Assembly: GCA_942491525.1 (NCBI GenBank)
Contig: CALOBW010000016.1
Location: 122,174 to 186,173, forward strand
Direction of reading: 5' to 3'
Source of the DNA: CAYWBU01 sp942491525
Lineage (GTDB): Bacteria > Desulfobacterota > Desulfomonilia > UBA1062
Length of the DNA stretch: 64,000 nucleotides
In this document: positions 1 to 8,385 of the stretch, one piece after another
Position numbering within the stretch: position 1 is the first letter of the stretch
How the letters are laid out: every line of letters starts with the position of its first letter
Made by a program: the position numbers and the translations under genes
The notes under the pieces: model-generated
The model's input: only the letters and a program-made list of their open reading frames with translations
What the model was told of the DNA's origin: nothing
Databases searched by the model: none

Positions 1-2
1 CT

Positions 3-359
3 ATGGATAGCCTGGATGATTTTGATTTCAGTATGGATGTGGCGAATCTCTATCGGGAAGAGTCCTTCAGTGACCTGAACAGTGCCACCATCAAGGAGAT
101 GGTGCCGGTCAGGGTGGATGGCTCGGTTGATGAGACGCGGGGGCGAATATATCTGGGTATGACCCAGGTCATGACTCCTGGCGGTCCTATCCCCATACAG
201 TGTCGTATTCAGGCTCAGACCTTGGCGGAGGCCATTGCGCGTCTTCCTGAAGACATCAAGGCTGCCGTGCGGGAACTGATTGCTGAAGCGGAAGAGATCC
301 AGCGCCAGGATGCGACTCGGATTTTCATGCCGGGAGTAGATGATAAAATCATTACCTGA
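3..359 (+). CDS. Uncharacterised acidic protein (possibly 5'-truncated)
   Basis: I do not recognise a family. The reading frame opens at an ATG three bases into the window and runs 118 codons to a TGA. The ribosome binding site would lie outside, so the true start may be further upstream. The product is soluble-looking and acidic, with no signal peptide or membrane segment. It has a Pro/Gly-rich middle (around TPGGPIPIQ) and a predicted helical, Glu/Ala-rich stretch near residues 70-100. The codon pattern matches neighbouring genes, so I take it as real. About 200 bases of AT-rich sequence separate it from the next gene on the same strand. Confidence 0.6.
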   Translation: MDSLDDFDFSMDVANLYREESFSDLNSATIKEMVPVRVDGSVDETRGRIYLGMTQVMTPGGPIPIQCRIQAQTLAEAIARLPEDIKAAVRELIAEAEEIQRQDATRIFMPGVDDKIIT

Positions 360-557
360 CATTCTGGGTTTAAGTGTTTGATAAAAAACACGAATTATTA
401 AATCTTTGCGCAAATGTCCGCCGCGCCAATCTGAGTGAATCTTTTGCTTATAGCATTCCTTTCAGAATAATTGAAGAAAATATTTATTTTAACCGATAGT
501 TATTACAGCCTTTATGCAGCAAGGACAAAAATTGACAATATTGGGGAGGCATTACAG

Positions 558-1832
558 ATGAAGAAATATTTAATGATGGCGCTGATGATGGTTGTTGGCC
601 TGAGCGGCTGTGCAACTCATGGAAGCTTGCGCAGCAGCTTTGCTGATCTCGGCCTGGATGCAAAACTGAAGTCAGGTAAATATGAGCAACGCGTCGATAA
701 TTTCATTGTCATTGTAGACGGTTCATATTCGATGAAGGAGCGCGAAGGGGCCCAGAGTCGTTATGTGCTGGCCCGCAACCTTTCAAATGCCATTAATCAC
801 GGTCTGCCCGGCATGCCCCTGAAGGCCGGTATAATCAGCTTTGGAACTTCCGAGGGCATCAGGCCCACTGTTGAAGTTCTTGAGTTTTCCGACTTCTCGA
901 AAGCTCAGTTTGAGCAGGCCCTGGCCTCAGTCAATAAGACCGGCTGGACCACTAGCCCCATGGATAAGGCCATTGAGGCTGCCGGCAGAAAGCTGGCGAA
1001 TGTTGGCGGCACATCGGCCATCGTGATTGTGGCTGATGGTATCTGTCTTGAGAAGCGGGCCATTGCCGCCGCCAAGGAGTTGAAGGCTGAAATGGGTGAG
1101 CGCCTCGTGATCAACACCGTCCAGGTGGGCAGCAATGAGGGTGGCAGAGCCTTGATGCAGGAGCTGGCAGTGATCGGTGGCGGTGTGGCATCCACCTCAG
1201 CAGAGCTTGCCAAGGACAGCAACATGGGTCTCTATATTGAGCGCGTTTTTCTCAATCAGCTCGAAGCTGTCGCTGACAGTGATGGGGATGGCGTACCGGA
1301 CTACCTGGATGAGTGCCCCAATACTCCGGCTGGCATCGCCGTCGGGTTGAATGGTTGTCCTCCGGATTCCGACGGTGACGGTGTGCCGGACTATCTTGAT
1401 ATCTGTCCTGACACGCCGGCCAATACTATCGTTGACGACAATGGCTGTCCGCTTGAGAAGCCCAAGGGCGCCGAGGATACCGGTCGCGGTTCCTGGATCT
1501 TTAATGATGTGCTTTTTGATACCAATAAGTGGGATATTAAGCCCGGCCTGCGTCCGATCATTGACGAGGTTGTGCGCATTATGAATGAGAATCCCAACAT
1601 GAAGATGGAGATTCAGGGGCATACCGACAGCCGTGGTTCTGACACATACAACCTCAGCCTCTCCACAAAAAGGGCTGAGGCCGTCAAACAGGCCATCGTA
1701 GCCAAGGGGATAGCCGCAGAGCGTCTCTATTCCAATGGTTATGGTGAAATTAAACCGATCGCCGACAACAATACCACCGAGGGTCGCTTCATGAACCGTC
1801 GGGTTGAATTTGTTCCGGTCCGCGAATTGTAA
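558..1832 (+). CDS. vWA-TSP3-OmpA outer-membrane lipoprotein
   Basis: The start at 558 is chosen over an in-frame ATG at 471 because GGGAGG lies just upstream and the product then opens with a clean lipoprotein signal (MKKYLMMALMMVVGLSGC, lipidated Cys18). A von Willebrand A domain follows, with a MIDAS-like DGSYS at about residue 53. Two calcium-binding thrombospondin type-3 repeats come next (DSDGDGVPDYLDECP-type, about residues 240-300). A C-terminal OmpA peptidoglycan-binding domain (GHTDSRG, then NRRVEF) ends the 424-residue protein. By family knowledge it should be anchored in the outer membrane and grip peptidoglycan, while the vWA domain may bind a protein partner in a metal-dependent way. 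A strong terminator follows, so it is probably monocistronic. Confidence 0.88.
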   Translation: MKKYLMMALMMVVGLSGCATHGSLRSSFADLGLDAKLKSGKYEQRVDNFIVIVDGSYSMKEREGAQSRYVLARNLSNAINHGLPGMPLKAGIISFGTSEGIRPTVEVLEFSDFSKAQFEQALASVNKTGWTTSPMDKAIEAAGRKLANVGGTSAIVIVADGICLEKRAIAAAKELKAEMGERLVINTVQVGSNEGGRALMQELAVIGGGVASTSAELAKDSNMGLYIERVFLNQLEAVADSDGDGVPDYLDECPNTPAGIAVGLNGCPPDSDGDGVPDYLDICPDTPANTIVDDNGCPLEKPKGAEDTGRGSWIFNDVLFDTNKWDIKPGLRPIIDEVVRIMNENPNMKMEIQGHTDSRGSDTYNLSLSTKRAEAVKQAIVAKGIAAERLYSNGYGEIKPIADNNTTEGRFMNRRVEFVPVREL

Positions 1833-1856
1833 AAACTAAGATCTGTCTAACCTTGG

Positions 1857-1910
1857 GGAAGACGGCAAATCCGGGCGTAGCGCCCGAACCTGCCGAACTT
1901 CCTTTTTTTT
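1857..1910 (+). terminator. Rho-independent terminator after the vWA-OmpA gene
   Basis: A long interrupted stem is visible: GGAAG/CTTCC outermost, CGGCA/TGCCG in the middle, and CGGGCG-TAG-CGCCCG at the top. Eight consecutive T residues (1903-1910) follow directly. The structure begins 24 bases after the stop codon. Confidence 0.85.
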
Positions 1911-2017
1911 GTGCTCTGCGGGCTGTTTGTCCATTGCATGGTATTTGTCATTTAGATGATCAATATCAGTAAATTCAACAACATAGTCATTTTCTTATGC
2001 AACTAGATAAAAATATT

Positions 2018-2044
2018 TAATATTTATTCTTCAAACTCCGATAC
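2018..2044 (+). promoter_or_regulatory. Candidate sigma-28 (FliA-type) promoter of the chemotaxis transducer
   Basis: TAATATTT, 11 bases, then TCCGATAC. This compares with the flagellar sigma-28 consensus TAAAGTTT-N11-GCCGATAA (6 of 8 matches in each box, exact spacing). It lies 33 bases before the ATG of the transducer gene, the kind of gene this sigma factor usually serves. By-eye match only. Confidence 0.5.
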
Positions 2045-2076
2045 CCCCCTTCAGGGAGACTCATCAGGAGGTTTGG

Positions 2077-3783
2077 ATGTCAACACCTAGAACTCAGTTT
2101 TTTTGGAAGCCGTTTTTTGCTCAGGAAGTTGTCAATTACATTATCTGTATCCCGGCAATTTGTTTCTTGGGTTATAACACCGTTGATTTTGTCAAGAGTG
2201 ATATGGCCGGGTTCGCAACCTACCAGGCCATTTCCAATGTGCTGTCGATTCTGCTGACCCTCTTGGTCAAGTATCGTATGACCGCACCTATCATTGATGC
2301 CTATGATGGCGGCGATATTGAACGTGCCGTGCGCTATGCATCCAAGGCCCCCTTTGTGGACGCCGGCATGGCATTCTTCAGATGGTTCATTTTCAGCTGG
2401 CTGACCACCTGTCTGCCCTTTGTTGTGATGGGCAAGGCTACCGCTACCGAGGCCCTGATTGTCGGCGGACTCTTTCTGTTTACCGGTCTCTTCTCGCTGG
2501 TGCCGTACTATCTGGTCAATGAGAATATGTTGATCAATTTTTACCGGGATAAGGTTCAGGGGCGCAATCTGACTGAGATTGACGGCTGCTGGCGCCTGCC
2601 GCTGCAATTGAAGATCCAGGCGGTGCTGGTGTTGATCCTGGTGCCGCTGCTGGTTAATTTCATGATCTTCCTCAAAGTTGCCAATGTCAACAGCATGGGG
2701 CTCGATATCCTCTTGGCTGGTGGCTGGATACTGCTCTATCAGGGGGTTTCGACGGCTGCCCTGGTTGGATATCTGCTTTCCAGGCCCCTTACAAAGGGTA
2801 TCAATGGAGTGGCTACCTTTATGACTGACATGGCGCATGGTGAGGGCGACATGACCAGGCGTCTCGAGGTGCGTGGCATGGATGAGGTGGGGGTACTCAG
2901 CATGATGTACAACAGCTTTATCGATAATCTGACCGGCATTGTCTCTGATGTGCGTTCGGCCACCCATGTTGTCAACCGGGCCACGGTCAGCGTTAAGGAG
3001 GATGCCCACTCGCTTTCGGGTAGCTCCATCAGAAATGCCGAAGCCATCAGTCAGATCACGGCCACCGTCGGCAGCCTTTCCAGTACGGTAGGGGAGAATC
3101 GTGAGCTTACCGCCAGAGGGCATGATTTGACCATGCAGATGGTGTCCATGAGCAAGGAGGGCGGCCATGAGGCCGGCGAATTGCTGGAGTCCATGGGTCA
3201 GATTTCTGATGTTTCCGAGAAGATTAAGGATATTGTCACCACGGTTAATGATGTTGCCTTTCAGACCAACCTGCTGGCGCTTAATGCCGCTGTGGAGGCG
3301 GCCCGTGCCGGAGAACACGGCAAGGGCTTTGCGGTTGTGGCCGAAGAGGTGCGAGCCCTGGCTCAGCGGTCAGCTGACGCTGCGGGCGAGATCCGCAACC
3401 TGATTGAGGACACCGTTGCCAGGGTGACCAAGGGTGATCGCCAGGCCCGTAAGACCAGTCAGCTGCTTGAGGAGATGGTCAGCGTTATTAATGAACTCTC
3501 CGGGGCTATTGAGCACATTACAGAGGCCTCTGTTGTTCAGGCCGACGGAATAACTCAGCTCAATGATGCGGTCGGTCAGATTGACGAATCTCTGAGTGAC
3601 AGCGTCAAGACCGTTGAGCGTCTGGGCGGCATGGTGACGGAGCTTAATGATGCCAGTGATAATATGGAGAGCAGTGTGGAGCGCTTCAAGATTGAGCGCC
3701 AAACCTTCAGTCGCGCTGAGCAGGCCCAGGAGGCCCGGACTTTGACCGGATTTACTGCCTTGGAGTTTGAAGCTGGCAGTTGA
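2077..3783 (+). CDS. Methyl-accepting chemotaxis protein with multi-pass membrane sensor
   Basis: A 568-residue transducer that would relay a membrane signal to CheA/CheW and so to flagellar or twitching motility. The first about 235 residues hold roughly six hydrophobic segments instead of the usual two flanking a periplasmic sensor, so sensing may occur within the membrane. A HAMP linker follows (about 236-290). The cytoplasmic signalling domain carries the conserved hairpin tip (FQTNLLALNAAVEAARAGE, about residues 392-412), flanked by coiled-coil methylation helices. AGGAGG precedes the ATG. A sigma-28-like promoter lies upstream and a terminator downstream, so it is a single-gene unit. 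No che or flagellar genes lie in the window. Confidence 0.93.
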   Translation: MSTPRTQFFWKPFFAQEVVNYIICIPAICFLGYNTVDFVKSDMAGFATYQAISNVLSILLTLLVKYRMTAPIIDAYDGGDIERAVRYASKAPFVDAGMAFFRWFIFSWLTTCLPFVVMGKATATEALIVGGLFLFTGLFSLVPYYLVNENMLINFYRDKVQGRNLTEIDGCWRLPLQLKIQAVLVLILVPLLVNFMIFLKVANVNSMGLDILLAGGWILLYQGVSTAALVGYLLSRPLTKGINGVATFMTDMAHGEGDMTRRLEVRGMDEVGVLSMMYNSFIDNLTGIVSDVRSATHVVNRATVSVKEDAHSLSGSSIRNAEAISQITATVGSLSSTVGENRELTARGHDLTMQMVSMSKEGGHEAGELLESMGQISDVSEKIKDIVTTVNDVAFQTNLLALNAAVEAARAGEHGKGFAVVAEEVRALAQRSADAAGEIRNLIEDTVARVTKGDRQARKTSQLLEEMVSVINELSGAIEHITEASVVQADGITQLNDAVGQIDESLSDSVKTVERLGGMVTELNDASDNMESSVERFKIERQTFSRAEQAQEARTLTGFTALEFEAGS

Positions 3784-3806
3784 AGTTCGGTTTTATTGCG
3801 CTTCAG

Positions 3807-3834
3807 GGGGGAAACATTTGTTTCCCCCTTTTTT
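3807..3834 (+). terminator. Rho-independent terminator after the chemotaxis gene
   Basis: A perfect 9-bp stem GGGGGAAAC/GTTTCCCCC with loop ATTT is followed by six T residues, 24 bases past the stop codon. Confidence 0.9.
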
Positions 3835-3879
3835 ATGGCTGTAGTATCTGTTTATAATTCTTTCACCTGAGGAGGTTAT

Positions 3880-4791
3880 ATGACTAAACGTACACCTAAA
3901 ATCGGTCTGGCTCTGGGCAGTGGGTCGGCGCGCGGCCTGTCGCATATCGGAATAATTAAAGAGCTGGAAAAGATGGGTATCAGGCCCGATGTGGTCTGCG
4001 GAACGTCCATCGGGGCCATTGTCGGGGCCTTCTATGTCAGCGGCAAGCTGGCTGCTCTGGAAGAGTATGTGCTGGGTCTGGATACCTGGAATATAATCAA
4101 GATGATGGATGTGGGGCTCTTGACCGGCGGCGGCCTGATTGAAGGTGAGCGGTTTATGAGCTTCTTGCAGGAGCAGCTGGGGGATCTGCAGATCGAAGAG
4201 CTGGGGGTGCCCTTTGCCGCCGTGGCTACAGATATGGAGACCGGCCAGGAGGTCTGGTTCAGGGAGGGCTCGCTGAACAGTGCCGTGCGGGCCTCCATCT
4301 CGCTGCCGATTCTGCTGACACCCTTTAAGCATGAGGAGCAGTGGCTGTTGGACGGGGGGCTCGTGAATCCGGTTCCGGTCTCGGTCTGCCGGGCGTTGGG
4401 GGCCAATAAGGTGATTGCGGTCAACCTCAACAGTGAATTGGTCGGAACGCACTTTCAGCCGCCCGTCAAGAGTGTTGCGCCGGCGGTTGAGGGCAAGGGT
4501 TTCTTCAATCGGCTCAGTGCCCAGTTTGAGGCCCAGGCCATTAATGCGTTGGCGCTGGTAAGCGGGGAGGAGAAGCCAGGCATCCTCGATGTCTTGGCCA
4601 CTTTCATCGATATTATGCAGGACCGCATCACCCGTAGCCGTATGGCCGGCGATCCGCCTGAGGTGATGCTGGTGCCGCGGCTCAAGGATGTGGCGCTGCT
4701 TGATTTTGATAAGGCTGCCGAAACCATCGCCGTAGGCGAGAAGTGCGTGCATGAGGGGTTGCCGGCACTGCAGCATCATCTCGGACTTTGA
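3880..4791 (+). CDS. Patatin-like phospholipase, RssA type
   Basis: A 303-residue member of the bacterial patatin/NTE family of acyl hydrolases, which use a Ser-Asp dyad on lipid esters. Visible are the glycine-rich oxyanion loop GSGSARG near residue 13, the nucleophile elbow GTSIG with Ser43, and the DGG motif with Asp158. There is no signal peptide, so it should be cytoplasmic or membrane-peripheral. A strong GAGGAGG site precedes the ATG. A close paralogue with motifs at nearly identical positions lies on the other strand at 62463-63401. Substrate cannot be told from sequence. Confidence 0.88.
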   Translation: MTKRTPKIGLALGSGSARGLSHIGIIKELEKMGIRPDVVCGTSIGAIVGAFYVSGKLAALEEYVLGLDTWNIIKMMDVGLLTGGGLIEGERFMSFLQEQLGDLQIEELGVPFAAVATDMETGQEVWFREGSLNSAVRASISLPILLTPFKHEEQWLLDGGLVNPVPVSVCRALGANKVIAVNLNSELVGTHFQPPVKSVAPAVEGKGFFNRLSAQFEAQAINALALVSGEEKPGILDVLATFIDIMQDRITRSRMAGDPPEVMLVPRLKDVALLDFDKAAETIAVGEKCVHEGLPALQHHLGL

Positions 4792-4832
4792 TTTGCCCGA
4801 CTGCGGCTTATTAATTAAGCAGGGAGATAGGC

Positions 4833-5750
4833 ATGTCATATCGAGAAATTTCGGCTGATGAGTTGGGGGCGAAACTGGGCCGGGTGACGCTGCTGGATGT
4901 TTTGCCGCAAGAGGTCTACTCCTGCCGTCATCTGCCGGGAGCCCAGAACGTCTGTGTCTATGAGATCATCTTCAGTGACCGGGTCAGTGAACTGGTGCCG
5001 GTCAGGGAGACTCCGCTGGTGGTCTACGGCGCCGGCGACGGTTCGCGGGATGCCCATGAGGCTGCCCGCAAACTGACCGAGATGGGCTACACCGATGTTT
5101 GGGCTTATGCCGGTGGCGTGGCTGATTGGCGCAGCCGCGGCAATCAGCTGGTCGGGTCCAATCCGGGCAAGGAGCCTATCGATGCCTCAATATTTATAAT
5201 TCCCGATGAGTATCTGCTGGATGTGGATGAGAGTTATGTCGAGTGGGTCGGGCGCAACGCCAACTCCAGGCATTTCGGTATCCTTAGATTTAAGCGCGGT
5301 CAGGTCAATGTTGATGGCTGTCGTACCGAGGGCCGCTTTGTGATCGATATGGACTCCATCCGGAATATTGATCTGGAGGGCGATGAGAACCAGCCGTTTC
5401 TGGTCAGACACCTTAAGTCTGACGATTTCTTTCATGTGGGGCGCTTTCCCGAGGCCCTGTTCAAGATCAATGAATTTCTGATTGATGATGATCCTCGGCC
5501 AGGCCGTGAGAATGCCGCCCTTAAAGGTGAATTCACCCTTAAGGGCATCACCCGAGCGCTGGATTTTCCTGTGACTCTGGCGCCGCCGGAGAGCGGCACG
5601 CTTAAGGCTGAGGCTCATTTTGATCTCGACCGGACCCTCTGGGGGGTAAACTACGGTTCGGCGCGCCTCTTTAAACAGCTCTCCTATCATCTGGTCTACG
5701 ATCAGATCTCAATCGGTCTGCGCATGGTGGCGAGGAGGGCGGGGGGCTGA
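4833..5750 (+). CDS. Rhodanese-like domain fused to a YceI-like domain
   Basis: A 305-residue two-domain protein. Residues 1 to about 110 follow the rhodanese fold (LLDVLPQEVY, then RHLPGA, then VVYGAGDGSRDAHEAARKL, then the GGVADW end motif). The active-site cysteine expected after VVY is glycine, so classical sulfurtransferase chemistry looks lost. Residues about 125-300 resemble the YceI lipocalin-like domain that binds isoprenoid-type lipids in other proteins (FEITLKGITR-like stretch, then a C-terminal beta strand pair). No signal peptide is visible, unlike secreted YceI proteins. It follows the patatin gene by 41 bases with its own GGGAGA site, so the two may be co-transcribed. Confidence 0.8.
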   Translation: MSYREISADELGAKLGRVTLLDVLPQEVYSCRHLPGAQNVCVYEIIFSDRVSELVPVRETPLVVYGAGDGSRDAHEAARKLTEMGYTDVWAYAGGVADWRSRGNQLVGSNPGKEPIDASIFIIPDEYLLDVDESYVEWVGRNANSRHFGILRFKRGQVNVDGCRTEGRFVIDMDSIRNIDLEGDENQPFLVRHLKSDDFFHVGRFPEALFKINEFLIDDDPRPGRENAALKGEFTLKGITRALDFPVTLAPPESGTLKAEAHFDLDRTLWGVNYGSARLFKQLSYHLVYDQISIGLRMVARRAGG

Positions 5751-5839
5751 TTTTAGCTTCATTGCTCCGATTTTCCCCTTGACCATACATGCCGGATGTT
5801 TAATTCTAGCCGGAATTCAATTTTCTGAGAGGAACTGAC

Positions 5840-7063
5840 ATGATTAAGATTAATGAAAACTACCTGAAGCTGCAGGCTTCATATCTTTTTTCGGACATTG
5901 CCAAGCGGGTTGCCGCCTTCCAGGAGGCCAATCCTGAACAAAAAGTTATCAAACTGGGGATCGGAGACGTAACCCGCGCACTGCCGGATGCCTGCATCCA
6001 GGCGTTCCATGCGGCGGTTGACGAGATGGCAAATGATGCCAGCTTCATGGGCTACGGTCCTGAACAGGGTTACGCCTTCCTGCGCGAGGCTGTTGCCGAG
6101 AAGGATTTCAGGGCCCACGGCGCTCAGGTTGAGGCTGATGAGATCTTTATTTCGGACGGCGCCAAGTGTGATTGCGGCAACATCCAGGAGATCTTCTCCG
6201 CAGATGCCAAAGTTGCCATCACCGATCCGGTCTATCCGGTCTATCTCGACACCAATGTCATGGCCGGCCGCACCGGCGAGTTTGTCGACGGCCGCTTCGA
6301 GGGCATGGTCTACCTCGATACCACCAAGGAGAACGGCTTTGTGCCCGAGCTGCCAAAAGAGCCGGTCGACCTGATCTATCTCTGCTTCCCCAACAACCCC
6401 ACCGGTTCGACCATCACCAAGGATGAGCTCAAAAAGTGGGTTGACTATGCCCGTGAAAACAAAGCCCTGATCCTCTATGATGCCGCTTATGTGGCCTTTA
6501 TCCAGGATGAGGATCTGCCGCGTTCAATCTTTGAGATTGATGGCGCCCGCGAGGTGGCCATGGAATTTAGAAGCTACTCCAAGACTGCCGGCTTCACCGG
6601 CACCCGCTGCGCCTACACCGTGGTTCCCAAGGAGTGCATGGCCTATGACGCAGACGGCAACAGGCACTCCCTTCACGCGCTCTGGAACCGCCGCCACTGC
6701 ACCAAGTTCAACGGTGTCAGCTACCCGGTCCAGAGGGCAGCCGCAGCCATCTACACTGACGAGGGCCAGGCCCAGGTTGAGGAGCTGGTGAGCTACTACC
6801 TGAAGAATGCCGCCCTGGTGCGCGAGAAGATGGCTGCGCTGGGCTTCGAGTGCGTCGGCGGCGAGAATTCGCCCTACATCTGGATCGACGGCAATGGCCG
6901 CGGCTCCTGGGAGTTCTTCGATCTGCTGCTCAACAAGGCCGGTGTTGTCTGTACCCCGGGTGCCGGTTTCGGCAAGTGCGGCGAAGGCTATATCCGCATC
7001 AGCGCCTTCAATAGCTATGAAAATGTTGTTGAGGCCATGCAGCGCATCAGCGAGGCACTCTAA
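5840..7063 (+). CDS. dapL: LL-diaminopimelate aminotransferase
   Basis: A 407-residue class I/II PLP aminotransferase that converts tetrahydrodipicolinate to LL-diaminopimelate in one step, feeding lysine and peptidoglycan synthesis. Diagnostic features are the N-terminal IKLGIGDVTRALP, FVSDG-like FISDGAKCD, the YPVYLDTNVMAG segment, CFPNNPTG, and the PLP lysine in SYSKTAGFTGTR (Lys248). Length matches the family (about 400-410). The family occurs in plants, chlamydiae and several anaerobic bacterial groups, including Desulfobacterota. GAGAGGAA precedes the ATG. Its stop interlocks by 4 nt with the convergent lipoprotein gene. Confidence 0.96.
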   Translation: MIKINENYLKLQASYLFSDIAKRVAAFQEANPEQKVIKLGIGDVTRALPDACIQAFHAAVDEMANDASFMGYGPEQGYAFLREAVAEKDFRAHGAQVEADEIFISDGAKCDCGNIQEIFSADAKVAITDPVYPVYLDTNVMAGRTGEFVDGRFEGMVYLDTTKENGFVPELPKEPVDLIYLCFPNNPTGSTITKDELKKWVDYARENKALILYDAAYVAFIQDEDLPRSIFEIDGAREVAMEFRSYSKTAGFTGTRCAYTVVPKECMAYDADGNRHSLHALWNRRHCTKFNGVSYPVQRAAAAIYTDEGQAQVEELVSYYLKNAALVREKMAALGFECVGGENSPYIWIDGNGRGSWEFFDLLLNKAGVVCTPGAGFGKCGEGYIRISAFNSYENVVEAMQRISEAL

Positions 7064-7707
7064 TTATTTTGGCCGGGGGGGCTCTGGTCTCCTCGGCGCT
7101 CAGTATCATCGGGGGTTCCATTGGGAACCGTTTCTTTTTTAATTTCATTCCGGATTGGAATTGAAACTATTGGTGTTGCCAGGCGCTCAGATTTGGTGAC
7201 CGCGGAGATGTAAGATCCCCTTGAGATTTCAGCTTTTTCGTTGTCGACAATATAGTAATACATCTCACTTATGCCGTGAAACATATCCAGTGCCAGGATG
7301 TTGACGTTAATTGATCCTGCGATTTCGGGCAGATACAGGAAAGGGAAGGTCAGGCCAATAAGGTCTTGATCCGTACCAAGGGAGGTAAAGAAAACATGGA
7401 GTTCAAAGTCGGCTTCAATCGGATTATCGATCAGTGTACATTCAAATGTGTCCTGTAGTTCGAACTTCAGTCGCTCGAGAGCATACTCCGTCAGTTTGTT
7501 TTCAATTATAAAGTGGCTGACAATGAAAAGTGTTTTGTCCTTCATTTTTGTGAATTCAGCATCGGGCAGGGCTGATATCATCTTGTCGATACTGTGCGTG
7601 ATTAATCTTTGGGCTGAACTGCCTGACATCTGATCTACAAGCTGTCGTGTTGCGCAACCATTTGTTATTAGGATTGCGATCAACAGCAGCAAGATTTTGC
7701 GATGCAT
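7060..7707 (-). CDS. Uncharacterised lipoprotein
   Basis: A 215-residue protein with a hydrophobic signal ending in ILITNGC, which reads as a loose lipobox with Cys about residue 18. No family is recognised. The body alternates short beta-like segments with charged helices. The C-terminus is hydrophilic (TPDDTERRGDQSPPGQ). GGGAGG sits upstream of the ATG. It converges on dapL with a 4-nt overlap of stop codons (CTAA). The gene is more AT-rich than dapL. It is divergent from the response regulator at 7832. Confidence 0.7.
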   Translation of the reverse strand: MHRKILLLLIAILITNGCATRQLVDQMSGSSAQRLITHSIDKMISALPDAEFTKMKDKTLFIVSHFIIENKLTEYALERLKFELQDTFECTLIDNPIEADFELHVFFTSLGTDQDLIGLTFPFLYLPEIAGSINVNILALDMFHGISEMYYYIVDNEKAEISRGSYISAVTKSERLATPIVSIPIRNEIKKETVPNGTPDDTERRGDQSPPGQNN

Positions 7708-7831
7708 ATGTCCTCCCGTTTACCTGATTCGATCATAATAACCTTGGTGGTCATGACATCAAGGGCTGGAGATAGGCAGTCGATGTGGTTCTCTTGCTTG
7801 ACCATTTTTTTCGTAATCTTATGTTTTATCT

Positions 7832-8344
7832 ATGTCTGATAAAATTCTGATTATAGATGACGAGCCCTCCATTATTAAGTCTCTCATGCGCGTTCTGCGC
7901 AGTGATGACTACGCCGACTATGAACTGCTGAGTGCCGAGAGTGGGGCAGAGGCACTTGAGATCTTGGCGCAACAGTATGTCGATCTGATCATCTGCGACC
8001 AGATGATGCCCGGCATGAGCGGGGTTGATCTGCTGCAGCGGGTGCGCCATGACTATCCGGATCTGCTGACTATCATGTTGACGGGCTCCAATGATATCCA
8101 TACGGCCATGGATGCCATCAACCGGGCCGGTGTCTACAAGTTCATTCTGAAACCCTGGAACGATGATGACCTGAAGCTTACCATCCGGCGTTGCCTGGAG
8201 TTGCGCCATCTTGAGCAGGAAAACTTGCGTCTGCAGGAGCGCGTGCGCCGTCAGGATCTTATGCTTGATGAGCTTGAGCGGCGTCATCCCGGCATTCTGG
8301 ATGTTAAGCGTGATGCTGAAGGTGTAATTGAGATCGATCTCTGA
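7832..8344 (+). CDS. Single-domain response regulator with coiled-coil tail
   Basis: A receiver domain (residues 1 to about 122) has all key residues: acidic pair Asp9/Asp10, phospho-acceptor Asp56 in LIICDQMMPGMSG, Thr84 in MLTGSND and Lys107 in KFILKPWND. The KPW motif is typical of receivers from the RpfG/HD-GYP group. Instead of an output domain there is a Leu/Glu/Arg-rich segment, likely a short coiled coil (about 123-150), and a small tail, 170 residues in total. It would act by protein contact, not DNA binding. No Shine-Dalgarno is seen before the ATG. No histidine kinase lies nearby. Confidence 0.88.
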   Translation: MSDKILIIDDEPSIIKSLMRVLRSDDYADYELLSAESGAEALEILAQQYVDLIICDQMMPGMSGVDLLQRVRHDYPDLLTIMLTGSNDIHTAMDAINRAGVYKFILKPWNDDDLKLTIRRCLELRHLEQENLRLQERVRRQDLMLDELERRHPGILDVKRDAEGVIEIDL

Positions 8345-8385
8345 TTGTTATATGGTAGGTCCATGCTATCTTTTGAGGAGGTCCT

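Noticed and set aside
2080..3318. A 412-codon minus-strand open frame
   Set aside because: It lies wholly opposite the chemotaxis gene, has a composition rich in His/Gln/Arg typical of antisense frames, and shows no motif.
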